NCBI GenBank assembly: GCA_025200525.1
Contig: CM045762.1
Span: 22,913,374 to 22,977,373, forward strand
Direction: 5' to 3'
DNA from: Camellia lanceoleosa
Taxonomy: Eukaryota > Streptophyta > Magnoliopsida > Ericales > Theaceae
DNA length: 64,000 nucleotides
Shown: in pieces, positions 21,885 to 34,087 of the stretch
Layout of the letters: each line of letters starts with the position of its first letter
Numbering within the stretch: position 1 is the stretch's first letter
The notes under the pieces: model-generated
Databases searched by the model: none
What the model was told of the DNA's origin: nothing
Seen by the model: only the letters and a program-made list of their open reading frames with translations
Translations under genes and position numbers: made by a program

Positions 21885-22700
21885 TGACACGCATGCCAAT
21901 GGGAATGAGGAGGCACACGTGCCAATGAAAATGAGGCACACGTGCCGATGTAAAGTAAGGCACACGTGCCAATGCGAATGAGGCACACGTGCCGATGCAA
22001 ATGAGGAGGCACACGTGCCTAATGAAAATGAGGCACGCGTGCCGATGCGAAACGAGGCACACGTGCCAATGCAAAACGAGGCACACGTGCCAATGCGAAA
22101 CGAGGCACACGTGCCAATGAGGATGGGGCACACGTGCCGATGAAGATGAGGCACACATGCCAATGAAAATGAGGAGGCACACGTGCCTATGAAAACGAGG
22201 CACACGTGCCAATGAAAATGAGGCACACGTGCCAATGCTAACGGGGCACACGTGCCAATGAGAATGAGGCACACGTGCCAATACGAATGAAGAGGCACAC
22301 GTGCCAATGCGAATGAAGAGGCACACGTGCCGATGCTAACGGGGCACACGTGCCGATACAAATGAGGAGGCACACGTGCTGATGAAAACGAGGCACACGT
22401 GCCAATGAAGATGGGGGCACACGTGCCCATGAAAACGAGGCACACGTGCCCATGCAAATGAGGAGGCACACGTGCCTATGAAAGCGGGGCACACGTGCCA
22501 ATGAGAACGAGGCACACGTGCCGATGCTAACGGGGCACACGTGCCAATGAGAATCAGGCACACGTGCCAATGCGAATGGGGAGGCACACGTGCCGATGCT
22601 AGTGAGGAGGCACACGTGCCGATGCAAATGAGGCACACGTGCCAATGCTAACGGGGCACACGTGCCAATGAGAATGAGGCACACGTGCCAATGCTAGTGA
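21885..22700. repeat. Tandem array, about 33 copies of a 23-29 bp CACGTG-containing unit
   Basis: The unit is AATGAGGCACACGTGCCAATGCG-like with variable length. Nearly every copy carries CACGTG, with a few CGCGTG or CACATG variants. Higher-order blocks carry GAGGAGGCACACGTG or CGGGGCACACGTG variants, showing local duplication of several units at once. The repetitive antisense ORFs (HWHVC, IGTCAS motifs) are compositional. Confidence 0.95.
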
Positions 22701-23239
22701 GGCACGCATGCCACGCGGAATGTAAAACAACGCAAGTGTGACAAGCATGCCACACGAAATGTAAAACAATGCAAGTGTGACACGCATGCCGCACGGAATA
22801 TAAAATAATGCAAATGAACTTGTGTGCGCGACAACGCGCGTTCTTTCTTTTGAAATGCATGATAATGCGAAACAAGGAGGTGCACGGCAACACAAATGAT
22901 GTGCGGGGCAACGACAACACGAATGATGTGCGAGGTGACGTATGTATTGAGGTGCATGACAATGCGTGACAACGCTTGTAATAAAATGCATGACAATGCA
23001 TGAGGGATGTGTATGATGGTGCGACGCAATGCACCGGACAACATGATGAATGCATGCAACGCACGCGGGGCAACTTCTGAATCTTGTAAATGGAAAAAGG
23101 ATACAAAAGGATACAACATTGCATGAATTTGAGTACCACGCACAGAAGGCACGGTCCGAGGTCAAAACGGAGGCCGGTTGAGCGTCGGAGATACACTTTC
23201 TTGCACTTTCTTGGGCTATGAAGACCAGAAACCACTCAT

Positions 23240-26200
23240 ATGGCCTAAACAAGGCTGTGGGAACATCACCGGCTGGGCTAGGAGGCCACCGGCTGTCCAC
23301 CGGCTACAAATAAATTCCATCGGCACAATATTCTGCCGGCCGGCACAAAATGTTGCCGACCGGCAAAAAGTTGCTGAGTCGGGGCAGATTCGACTTTTCG
23401 CCTCGGGTCTTTTAAAATAGGGTTTCTAAACCCTATCTTCTTATTTCATTTCCGCCGAAAACCATCTCTCTCTCTCTCTCTCTAGAGCCTCTTTCCTTCC
23501 TCATTTGCTCATTTCTTTGTGTTTTCGCTTTTTTAGGTGTTCGATTCCAAAGTTCATCGCTTTGGACATTTTCTAATCGATTGAAATTTCATTTCGGCAC
23601 TCCTTTTGCTATTTTCACCTTTTTGGGACTTGTTCCCCTCGATTTCCTCTTCATTTCCATACCCTTTTCCCGTCCCGACCTTTCCGGCCATTTTCCACCC
23701 TCCCGGGGGTTGACTTTCGAGTTGACTCTTCGTACGAACGTGCCTCGATGGCGATACACACTGTTCTGGGCAAGAGCTCGCCAGCTGTCTTTTTTTGAAG
23801 ATATTTTTGACTTGTTTTGCTTAAATTCTATAAAAATGAGGTTATACCTCTGTTTTGAGGGCTGAAAAATTTCAAAAAAACATATACACACAAGAGAGAG
23901 CTCTTTCTTCCTATACAAGTCACCTTTGAGCCAACCTATCTCTCTTGATCAATATCTATACATCATCTACCACCTTAGATCATAACCTTAGAACTTTGGT
24001 TGAGCTTTGTGAATCACAATTCAAGCTTGAGAGTGTGCTTGAACCAAATTTGTGTTACAAACAAGAGCTTACCTTCTTTGAGAGGTATAAGCTTACTACC
24101 TCTTCTCTTGCTCTCTTTGCTATCTCTTGCCATCTATTTCTTATGTTTTTATATTTTCTTAAGCCTATTTCAAGTGTCTAAGCTTGGGTTTGGATAACTA
24201 CCAAACGGTAGAGAGAGTTAACACTCTTTCTTGCACCTTCACCTATAGCTCAAACCTTTGGTTTACACCCTTTTCTTTACTTTCCAAATTGATTGTTAGA
24301 GTTTAAAAGAGGCTAAAAATCATGCTTTGAGGTTTCAAAGGTGGAGGGGTTAGCCACCCCTCCTTGTTCTTGCTTACTAGCCTTATTTTCTTTACTTGTT
24401 GTTTAGTTTTTTTGGGGCTCTTTTCATGCACTTTGAGCCACTATTTTTCACCTATTAGGGGCTGTGTTAGGGCTATCCTAGGTTGTTTAATTGGTTCAAG
24501 CTTTGATTAGTTCGTTTGTTGTATCATAAGTTCTCATATATAGCTTGTTGCATGTTGTTCTTAGCTTTTCTTTAATTGATTTCCATGTTAAGAGCCTCAT
24601 TTTAATAAGCAACTTACCATCCATTTCCTTCGTTTGAGAGTTGTTTCAACCAGTTGATGGTTGTTCAAAACATGAGCTAGAGATCTATGCATAATGGCTT
24701 AATCTCTACGGAGGTTCATCGTCAATGGCATGGTCTCTCTTTCATGTTGAGAATCACTTCCCGTTTGACATGCTTCTCATTTAGTGGATGTAATCATCAC
24801 CTTGGACAAATGGACTAAAGAATGGCAAACACTAATGAATTTTGCTTAAAATGAACCAACCAACATAAAGAACATGAGTTATATTGCTTGGGCTCGACCG
24901 AACGTTATGACAAGTCTATTATGTCAAGAGTCATCACACGTCAATTCATGGTGTTTTGACGACCCTTGAAGCGTCTTTACTCCCCCCTTTGAGTTCACTC
25001 CATGATAAGGTGGAGGGGTTGGTGTTGATTCATTACATTCATTGATTTTTATCCAAATTGTGGCTGAAATCATCAAGCAAGCAACTTGCTCATTGATGGT
25101 TTTGAAAATGACTCCATCATTCTCTTGAGGCTTTCCATGACACAGAAGTGTAAGAGGGGCAAATAGAGCTTAGAAAATTCTGTCTGCACTGTTTTCACCT
25201 CAGAACACAAAAATAAAGTTTTGCATGAAATTAGGGCACGACCGGCCCTATTTGGGCTTGGCCGGGCTTCATTGGGGGCCGGTAGGGCCCCAATGTTTGG
25301 TAAACAGAGTGTTTTGTAGAAAACAGGGAGTAGTGGCTAAAGGTGAAACAGGGCAAATTCCAAGGAAGGCAAATAGAGTTGTTTCTGAAAATCGTTGCAT
25401 GCATGCCATCCTTACGCTTTTTAGTTCTAGCAAATGTTGTAAATTAATGCTCTCATTATCATTGTAATTAAATATAATTAGAATTATTGTAATGATTATA
25501 AATGTTTATTGTTGAGTAACTTAGATAGTTAGTTTTATTGTGTACCCTTGTTGTAATAAATTAGATAGCCAGCTTATTTCTTATTATTAGTCTTGTTGTA
25601 ATGGCTTAGCTAATCAGTTGTTTATTCATTCATTTGGTTTTGTAATAGTTAGTTTAATCCGGGCACTTGGACATTCATTCAGACCCTCTTGCATGAGGGC
25701 AAAATTGTAATAACGTGTATGTCTTCCAACCCCCATTTCTTTCTCCCTTTTATTTACCCGCTTATAATGGTAGTGTAGAGCATCATGTTTCTTAGCATTT
25801 CTCATGTTCGCATACACTCCGTCTCACATGCATTTGGGTTCAGCTCATCATACTAACCAATGTCAAATTCAATTTCATTGTTTGAATATGTGATTTATCA
25901 CATGTCTTAGAATTGGATCATATACCATGCTCATAGCCAAGCCTATTAAAAATGGCATAAATGTATACGTTGCATTAATCAAGCTGTATGGTTTAGGAAC
26001 ATGCATGTTTTCTAATCATTCTTCTCTATTTGGCTTGCCTTGGTGTACTTGGTGAGCATTTCTTGCTTTAGCATATTGCATCGTGTGTTTATGTTGCCAT
26101 ATCAAGCATAATACCATGAGGCTAAGTGCTTAATTGATATACTTGTTTGAATGCTTGTGGGTGAAGGCTAATTGCTAAAATTGGGACAAATTGATTAATG

Positions 26201-26732
26201 TACGTACAAACTCGCTTTTTTTCAAGTGACGCGTATTCAAAACAATTTTCGAACAAACATGAAATCAAAGCGTTCCAACTTTTGCAAATTAGTCTATATT
26301 TGTGTGCAACACATAGTAATGTTATTCTAATAATCAGGAGAAGGGCATATAATGTAAATAAGAATCACATCATGATTAGTAGAAGTCGATCTTTGATCGG
26401 GCGAGTAGAGTGCTCAATTCATGACCTTTGTCTCTTGTACCTAAGTTCTCGAGCTGAGACAATCTTGGTGATGACGGATAAGTGGCCTTTGGCACGAGTC
26501 CCGGGTTTTCTAATTTTTCCAAAAATATTTAGGTGGCAACTCTAAAATTTGGCAATGTAGTCCATTTTTGACATTTTTTTTATTCAAATAGATTTTCCAA
26601 AAGAATTTCCGAATTTGGACTCTTTTTGTGTTTTCACTATTTCACATTGCACTTGTGAAATGAGATTCAGAACCACGGGAGTCCGAACTGTAGGGCTAGT
26701 CGTATCCGAAAGGAGCACGAAAAACATCTACA
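23240..26732 (+). mobile_element. Decayed plus-strand LTR remnant related to the Tat LTRs
   Basis: The right part (about 26380-26732) is clearly related to the ends of the LTRs at 17126 and 46019: GATGACGGATAAGTGGCC, AATATTTAGGTGGCAACTCT, GGGAGTCCGAACTGTAG, ending CATCTACA. The left part (23255-23485) has GCCGGC-rich words then a (TC)n tract, resembling the U3 and start region of the 46 kb LTR. No PBS follows 26732, so this is a solo LTR or a 3' LTR. The TGTAGACACC start was not found, so the left limit is approximate. The short ORFs inside are not supported. Confidence 0.55.
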
Positions 26733-27496
26733 ATATGACGTGTCTCCGTAACCATATCCAATTTTAGATACGTACCCCAAGATTCTAAGATTTTAATTTA
26801 TGAAGATCTTATACTTGGATACACACCTGCACTTGATACTCATACCCGAGTCCATGTACCATAGCTTTTTGGTCAACTTTAAGTCTCCAAATAAATTGTC
26901 AAAACGTTATCATCATCAAACAATTGAACTTATATTGTTGAGAAATTTTACTAATATTATTTTTATAACTTTATGTCTGTCTTATTTAAAATTATAAAAA
27001 GATTTGCTAATAGCAATTTTAAAATTAAAAATGATAAAATTCTACCTAAAATTTTCCAGCCACAAGAAAGATTAAGTGAATTAGCCATATTACAAGTGAA
27101 AATAATATATAATGAAATTTGAATATAAGTTTTGATTATTAGTTATTTTTCCACCTTAAAAAGAGAGAATAAATTTTAAATAAAAAATAAACAAAACAAT
27201 ATTGAAAATTGTAAAGACCTCATTTAAAATTGTCCCTTTATTAGACCTCAAATTGTCTTGAGTCATGCTGATTGGTGGAAATACTTTCTTTTGGTTCTGC
27301 CCCAAGTCACAATTCTGGTTCTGCTTGTGTAAGCTTGTAAATTCTCGCATGCTTGTGTGGTTGTTTTGTTTAGCTTCATTCATCCCTTTTGCCATAACAA
27401 TTTCAATGCATAGGAGGGTGATCAAGGGTTTGAAATCTAAAGCAATCCTTTTAAGTTTGTGCTTTTATGATTGTATTATCTAACTGATCAATTGAA
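26733..27496. other. AT-rich intergenic sequence, no gene seen
   Basis: Lies between the LTR remnant and the kinase pseudogene. No S-domain lectin, SLG or PAN coding sequence is found here, so the 5' half of the receptor gene is missing. Confidence 0.6.
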
Positions 27497-28686
27497 CATT
27501 TATGTTAAATGGATTGAGGATTCAACAGTCCATAGCAAGAAAAGAGAGATAGTGGTAGTGACCTTGGCATTTGTTAATTAGACTTCTTCTGCTGGGTATA
27601 AGCCTGATCGTGTATCTCCAAAAAATGAAAATGAGGAATTCACAGCTGAACAGAGAAGGTATATATCCATACGTGTCAATTCTGTGTTAAACTATGTACT
27701 AATATATTACATTTTGGAACTACTTGTCATATTTATATCCATTTTGTCCCCGCTTTGCAGGAAATCTGATGCACAAGTCTGAACAAGGTTACATTGACAA
27801 AACCCAAAAGGAAGATCTAGAGTTATCATTGTTCGACTTTACTGTAATAGCTGATTCCACAAATAATTATTCAATCAACAATAAGCTTGGACGGGTTGGA
27901 TTTGGACCTGTTTACAAGGTAACAATGAAAGACACTCTTATGTAGTCTATAGGATCAATGACCAATCTCATGGAGCTTATCCAAAAGCCATAAAACTATT
28001 CAACTTTTTTATCACTACTTTTTCATAAATAGTAATGCTACAAACAGATAAAATTTTCTACAAAAAGGTGCATAGAATGTTGCTCTGCAGGCTATAGCAT
28101 TGCATTCACCTTGATGTTTGGGTCCCCACTTTTAGAAAAAAAAAATTGTATTCCTAAGCTTACTAAATCTTTTAATACAGACCCCACTATTTTGAGGGTA
28201 AATATTTTTTTTTATAAATATGCTTGCTTTTGAGAAGAGGAATTTCATATTTTTCTTTTAGCTTTCAAAGAAGACAATTGGTTTGATGCATTCTTTCTCC
28301 CTATGAAACTTCATAAATCTGTGTAATTTTGTCTTTTAAGTAGTTGTAACATAAATCACTGGTCGTGGTTGCACCAATTGGAACAATGTCAAGTAGAGCA
28401 ACATAAAAATAGTAAGTAAAAGATATAATTAATAAGAATGGCCAAAAAAAAAAAAAAAATTGTTTGCTCTCAAGCTAGTTTTAGCAGAAAATCATTCAAT
28501 CAATTATAATGGTAATTCTTAGGGTACACTGGAAGGAGGATAAGAAATAGCTGTGAAACGGCTCTCAAAGGATTCTAGCCAAAGACTTGATGAGTTCAAG
28601 AATAAAGTTATTTGCATTGCCAAACTTCAGCATCAAAATCTCATGAAGCTTCTAGGATGCTGCATTCAAGGAGAAGAAACGATGTT

Positions 28687-28691
28687 AATCT
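28687..28691. other. Target site duplication, left copy (AATCT)
   Basis: AATCT precedes the LTR start TGTTGTACAA. The identical AATCT follows the right LTR at 34083-34087. The pair marks the copia insertion point. Confidence 0.93.
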
Positions 28692-29823
28692 TGTTGTACA
28701 AATTAATGTAACTAACTAAAATAAAAAAATTCATGATTAGTCAAATTAAATTACATATTGCTGGAATTTACAATGATATTGCATAGAAATAGACAATACA
28801 ATAAATGGTAAAGAAAGCACAAACCGAAGCCTGTGTGATATCACAGTTCCCGTAAAACAGATTAGCTGCCTCACCGTGAGTGCTAGAAGTATGTCGGCTT
28901 CTGTCTCCCAAGTTACGATGGTTTAGACCGGTTGGCACAAAAGCACCTTCTCATAGCTTTGGCGAACCGACAATGGCAACACTCTCTCACACAGGAAGAA
29001 TACATTATAGGAGGAGACTGACTTGACTATATAAATTCTATACCAAAACCAAGGGAGATGGGTCACTTTTTATACACCACGGAATGGGGGAGAAAGGAGG
29101 AGCCTCTAGCCATGAAGGCTAGCAACCAATGCCCATGAAGGCTGGCAACTAATGCCCATTACTCCTACAATCTACTGGAGTAATGGACCAAAACTAATGG
29201 GACAATAATATCTGAGATATATATTCTGTACACATAAGTGTGTATATCTGCAGCAGACTTGGCCCAAAAAGCTTAGGTTGGTGGACCACCAATTCGGCCT
29301 AGCGCAAACCTAACCCATTCTAGCAAGCCTCAAGCCTCAAGCCTAAGCCCAAGACTAAGATCCAAGATCCATAACCCACGGATCACAGATCATGGACCAC
29401 GGGCTGGCACGTGTGGTAATTTTTTCATAACTAACTTGGACCATAGTCTTGGCCCAAGCCCATCCTTAAAGCATCCATAACTCCCTTCCTTCGGAAAATT
29501 TGGATGACCCAAAGTGCTTATGCCCTATCAAAATCTTGAGGTTTAAATACCCATCAAAACTTTCCTCTACAATCAATGGGGATTGGTAGTTATACACAAT
29601 TCTCAATACCCCATTCATGAGGCCAACTTTATGAGACAATTTCTCATTCAATTCTTAATGGTTTTTGGTTTTTGGTTTTTGTTTTTGTTTTGTTTTTTTT
29701 TTTTTTTTTGTGGTGTAAAGACCTTGTTACAAAGAATCTAAACCCATTTAATCCCACCTCAACTAATGGTTGGGACCTTCTTTAATTTCACATTAAAGTT
29801 AACAAAAAACCATTTTTGTAACA
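28692..29823 (-). repeat. Copia 3' LTR (left)
   Basis: Plus-strand reading starts TGTTGTACAAATTAATG and ends TTTGTAACA. It aligns throughout with 32954-34082. A minus-strand polypurine tract, TGTGGGGGAT, adjoins it at about 29824-29833. Confidence 0.92.
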
Positions 29824-30429
29824 ATCCCCCACATGAATAAAAATTGACCAAATAAAGAAAAACGGACAATATTTACAACATAGATTCGGAAAGAAAGCAC
29901 ACAGACTAACCCTGCATCAGAAAAGGTAGCTGTTGGCCTTGAACCTTTCGTAGTGAAAGCCTATCAGATTTATTGGCTGACCAGTGAACATGATGTCTTG
30001 AACCGTTCTTCCGTTTGTGTAAACCGAGACAATAGACCTCACACATGAGTTAGTCCAACCATTATTCTTGTTCTCACTGGTGTGTTCGGTATGGCTCTGG
30101 AACACTAGCCTGGTTCAATGAGTGTATTTAAAGAATTTAGCCTTACCAATTCTTAAAGAAGCGGCCCCACTTTGCACTCACATAGGTGACCTATATAAGG
30201 TATCTTATTATACCACAATTGATTATTCATATCACTTAGGTCATTAAAAGCATTAGCTTAACCTTCCACTCTCACAGGGTATCATTGTACAAAGGAATGG
30301 GCGAGAGTATTTACCTCTTCAGTGACTCACCTGTTACATAAAATTAGGTTGTCCCTTTGAACCTAGATCTTGGGATCTCCAGTTAACTAGGTTGGGTTTT
30401 CTATTCTGGTAACATTACTAAAGGCCTTA

Positions 30430-31812
30430 ACCACATTCCTCATGGCGATGTTCTACTAACTTTCGAGTTAAGCCTTTGGTTAACGGATCCGCAATGTTGT
30501 CTTTAGACTTTACATAGTCTAGAGAGACAACTCCATGAGAGAGTAGTTGTCGTATGGAATTATGTCTTCGACAGATATGTCTAGACTTTCCATTATACAT
30601 ATGACTCTATGCCCGTCCAATCGTCGATTGGCTATCACAATGAAGACAGATAATAGGCACAGGTTTCGGCAACATGGAATATTCTCAAATGAACTGATGA
30701 AGCCATTCAGCTTCTTCAGTTACTTTATCTAAAGTAATAAACTCAGATTCCATCGTTGATCTTGATATACACGTTTGCTTGGAAGATTTCCAAGACACGG
30801 CTTCCCCTCCGAGGGTAAACACATAACCACTAGTGGATTTGGAGTCCTTTATATCAGATATCCAATTAGCGTCACTATACCCTTCTAGTACCGCTGGGTA
30901 TCTAGTATAATGCAGCCTATAATCCCAGGTGTAGCGTAGATAACCTAACAATCGCATAATGCCCCTCTAATGAGTGGCATTCGGATTACTTGTGTATCTA
31001 CTAAGCTTGCTAATAGAGTAGACTATATTTGGCCTTATACAACTCATCAGATACATCAAACTTCCAATGACCCAAGAATATTCTAGTTGAGAGACACTCT
31101 CACCATTATTCTTGGTCAAATGTAGACTTACGTCTACCGGTGTCCTAGACACACTTTTATTTGATTTGCCAAATTTCTCAAGTATCTTCTCAACATAGTG
31201 AGACTGAGAAAGTACAATACCACTAGATGTTCTAGTAATCTTAATGCCCAGAATGACATTTGCAAGGCCTATATATTTCATGTCAAACTTAGAGTTTAAC
31301 AATCTGTTGGTAATTCGAATCATTTCATCATTACTACCAACAATGAGTATGTCATCTACATATAGACACAAAATGACATAACTTCTGTCAGTGTCTTTAA
31401 CATATATGCACTTGTCACACTAATTGATTATAAATCCATTTGACAACAAAGCATTGTCAAACTTCTCATACCATTGCTTAGGAGCTTGCTTCAAACCATA
31501 TAATGACTTAACAAGCTTACAGACTTTCTTATTTTTCCCCAGAGCTGAAAACCCCTTGGGTTGCTCAATGTAGATTTCTTCATCTAAATCTCCATTTAAG
31601 AAAGTTGTCTTTACATCCATTTGATGTATCTCCAGACTATGTAAAGCGGCTATCGCGATCACCATGCGAATGGATGTAATCCTTGTCACAAGTGAATACG
31701 TATTAAAGTTCCAGGCCTTCTCGCTGCCTATATCCTTTGATAACTAGCCTAATTTTGTACTTATCAATTGGTCCATCAGCCTTCATCTTTCTTCTAAGAA
31801 TCCACTTACTCC
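30430..31812 (-). pseudogene. Copia reverse transcriptase and RNase H, broken
   Basis: One minus-strand frame runs from 31689 to 30685 with in-frame stops near 31420 and 30964. RT motifs are MDVKTTFLNGDLDEEIYIEQ, LVKSLYGLKQAPKQWY and the catalytic LCLYVDDILIVGSN (about 31370-31330). RNase H shows [19 protein letters not shown] and SRSTMESEF. The copia C-terminal end (HCDSQSTI, RHIRRRHNSIRQ, KDNIADPLTK) is recognisable to about 30430 with further stops. Between 31690 and 31814 a frameshift separates it from the upstream piece. It would copy element RNA to DNA if intact. Confidence 0.88.
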
Positions 31813-31813
31813 C

Positions 31814-32900
31814 CTAGGCCTTACTGCCTGGAGGTAGATCAACCAACTCCCAAGAATGGTTCTGTAAGATGGAGTCAATTTCACTTTTAATTGCTTCTTT
31901 CCAAAAAGGACTTTCAGGTGAAATCACAACTTCATGAAAAGTTCGAGGTTCTTCCTCTAACATATAAGTCAAGAAGTTTGGGCCAAAGAACTTGGTAGTC
32001 CTAGCCCTCTTACTCCTTCTTGGCTCATCTACTTCCTCGTCTTGATCATCTACTTGATCATCATCAAGTTCCTTCTCAGAACTTTGATCCTCTCCTCGGG
32101 TTCGGCAAGGAAATGCATCTTCAAAGAATGATGCATTCCTTGACTCCATTATGGTATTCTTATGGATATCTGAAATATTAGATTTGTGCACAAGAAACCT
32201 GTATGCACTACTATTTTGTGCATAACCAATGAATATACAATCCACGATTTTTGAACCTATCCTAACCCGTTTGGTGTAGGTACTGCCACTTTTGCAAGAC
32301 ACCCCCCCTCACATTCATAAGAAATTATAAGAAAGCTTGCGGCCTTTCCATAATTCATATGGAGTCTTGTCTACTTTCTTCTGAGGTATTCTATTTAGAA
32401 TGTAATTCGCAGAGAGAATTTCTTCCTCCTACAAGTTTTGTGGCAACCCAGAACTTATTAACATTGCATTCACCATTTCTTTTAACATTCTATTCTTTTG
32501 CTCAGCAACACCATTTGATTAAGGAGAGTATGGCGCTGTGGTTTGGTGTATAATCCCAAATTGAGCACAAATCTTAGCAAACGGGGATTCATACTCATCA
32601 CCACGATCACTTCATATAGCCTTGATCTTTCGGCTTAATTGATTCTTAACTTTATTCTTGAAAAGAATAAATTTATCAATCGCCTCATCTTTGCTTCTAA
32701 GCAAATACATATAATAGTACTTAGTGCAATCATCAACAAAGGTGATGAAATACTTGTTGCCACCACGTGATTGTACGACTTTTAAATCATATACATCACT
32801 GTGACCCCTCCAGTCTTCCTGGGAACATTGTTGACCATGTTCGATTCTAAGTTAAGTGGTGAGACTAATTTTGAATTAAATTTCCGATTGTGGGATTTTC
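31814..32900 (-). pseudogene. Copia integrase and linker to reverse transcriptase, broken
   Basis: Minus-strand translation from about 32880 gives integrase core words YFITFVDDCTKYYYMYLL, SDRGDEY and GVAEQKNR, with several stops, then KTPYELWKG. The piece 32302-31814 is open and holds the GSTYTKRVRIGSKIVDCIFI region, an acidic Asp/Glu linker, RRSKRART and the start of the RT region (SPFWKEAIKSEIDS). The catalytic Asp/Asp/Glu positions can be picked out but the frame is not continuous. Upstream gag and protease are absent. Confidence 0.82.
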
Positions 32901-32953
32901 TATTGTTAGGTTTTATTTCTGGAAACACAGAAAGTGAAAGTTTGTTTTAAGAT

Positions 32954-34082
32954 TGTTGTACAAATTAATGTAATTAACTAAAATAAAAAGATTCATGATT
33001 AATCAAATTAAATTACATACTGCTGGAATTTACAATGATATTGCATAGAAATAGACAATACAACAAAATGGTAAAGAAAGCACGAACCGAAGTCTGTGTA
33101 ATACCACAGTCTGCTTAAAACAGATTAGCCTCCTCATCGTGAATGCTGGAGGTACATCGACTTCTGTCTCCTTGGATACGACGGTCTAGACCGGCTAGCT
33201 CAGAAGCACCTTCTGATAGCTTTGGCGAACCGACAATGGTAGCACTCTCTCACATAGGAAGAATATATTATAAGAGGAGACTGACTTGACTATATTATGA
33301 GAGAATAAATTATGTTCGAAAACCAAGGGAGATGGGTCTCCTTTTATACACCATGGAGGAGGGAGGAGGGGCCTCCATCCATAAAGGCTAGCAACCAATG
33401 CCCATGAAGGCTGGCAACTAATGCCCATTACTCCTGCAAAACTGCTCGTGTAATGGACCAAAACTAATGGGACGATAATATCTGAGATATATATTATGTA
33501 TACACAAGTGTGTATATCTGCAGTAGACTTGGCCTAAAAAGTTTAGGTTGGTTACCACCAATCCAGCCCAACCCAAACCTAACCCATTCAAGTAAGCCCC
33601 AAGCCCAAGCCCAAGCCTAAGATCCACGATCGATGACCCACGGATCACGGACCTAGACCCGGCCCGGTCCGGGAGAGCAGGTGGCGCGTATGCGTGCGTG
33701 TGGCAATTTTTCCATAACCAACTTGAACCATAGTTTTGGCCCAAGCCCATCTTTGAAGCATCTATAGCTCCCTTCCTTCAAAAAATTTGGATGCTCCAAA
33801 AGGCTTATGCTCTTATCAAAATCTTGAGATTTGAATACCCATCAAAGCTTTCCTCAACAATTAATGCGGGATTGGTAGTTATACACAATTTGCAATACCT
33901 CATTCATGAGGCCAACTTTATGAGACAATTTCTCATTCAATTCTTAATGGTTTTTGGTCATTCTTTTTTTGGTGTAAAGACCTAATTACAAAGAATCTAA
34001 ACCAATTTAATCCCACCTCAACCAATGATTTGGACCTACTTTAATTTCACATTAAAGTAACCAAAAATCCATTTTTCCAACA
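32954..34082 (-). repeat. Copia 5' LTR (right)
   Basis: Plus-strand reading TGTTGTACAAATTAATG to TTTCCAACA, paired with 28692-29823. Both copies hold a small internal duplication around ATGAAGGCTGGCAACTAATGCCC. Confidence 0.92.
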
Positions 34083-34087
34083 AATCT
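34083..34087. other. Target site duplication, right copy (AATCT)
   Basis: Identical to 28687-28691 and followed directly by kinase sequence ATGAATACATGCCC. Confidence 0.93.

Larger units (their letters stand above)
20884..23160 (-). mobile_element. 3' untranslated region of the minus-strand Tat element
   Basis: Positions 20884-21300 match the reverse complement of about 61800-62230 of the plus-strand Tat element, including the block around ACAATATCGTGCCTGAAAAG. Beyond it lie two tandem arrays at the place where the other copy has an unrelated array. No gag or pol remains to the right, so the body has been lost or replaced. Positions 22700-23060 hold decayed array-like sequence rich in GCATGCC and ACGC. 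Confidence 0.75.
28692..34082 (-). mobile_element. Ty1/copia retrotransposon, internally deleted, inserted in a kinase exon
   Basis: A 5391 bp element has two LTRs of about 1.13 kb and a perfect 5 bp target duplication. Its pol fragments run on the minus strand in the order integrase, RT, RNase H, the copia order. Gag, protease and a recognisable PBS are missing next to the right (5') LTR, so about 2 kb has been deleted and the copy cannot move by itself. Removing the element and one AATCT restores ATGTTAATCTATGAATAC, an uninterrupted MLIYEY reading in the kinase. The LTRs differ by many substitutions and small indels, so the insertion is not recent. Confidence 0.92.

Noticed and set aside
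21227..22684. Long antisense ORFs of 148-261 codons with Cys/His-rich repeats
   Set aside because: They follow the tandem arrays, change frame with the units, and exist because the 57 bp period is a multiple of three. No start context or homology.
21306..22700. CRISPR array
   Set aside because: Units abut with no unique spacers, the genome is a plant nuclear genome, and there are no cas genes.
22599..23300. 233-codon antisense ORF
   Set aside because: Combines the CACGTG array edge with CG-rich decayed repeats; no protein-like conservation.
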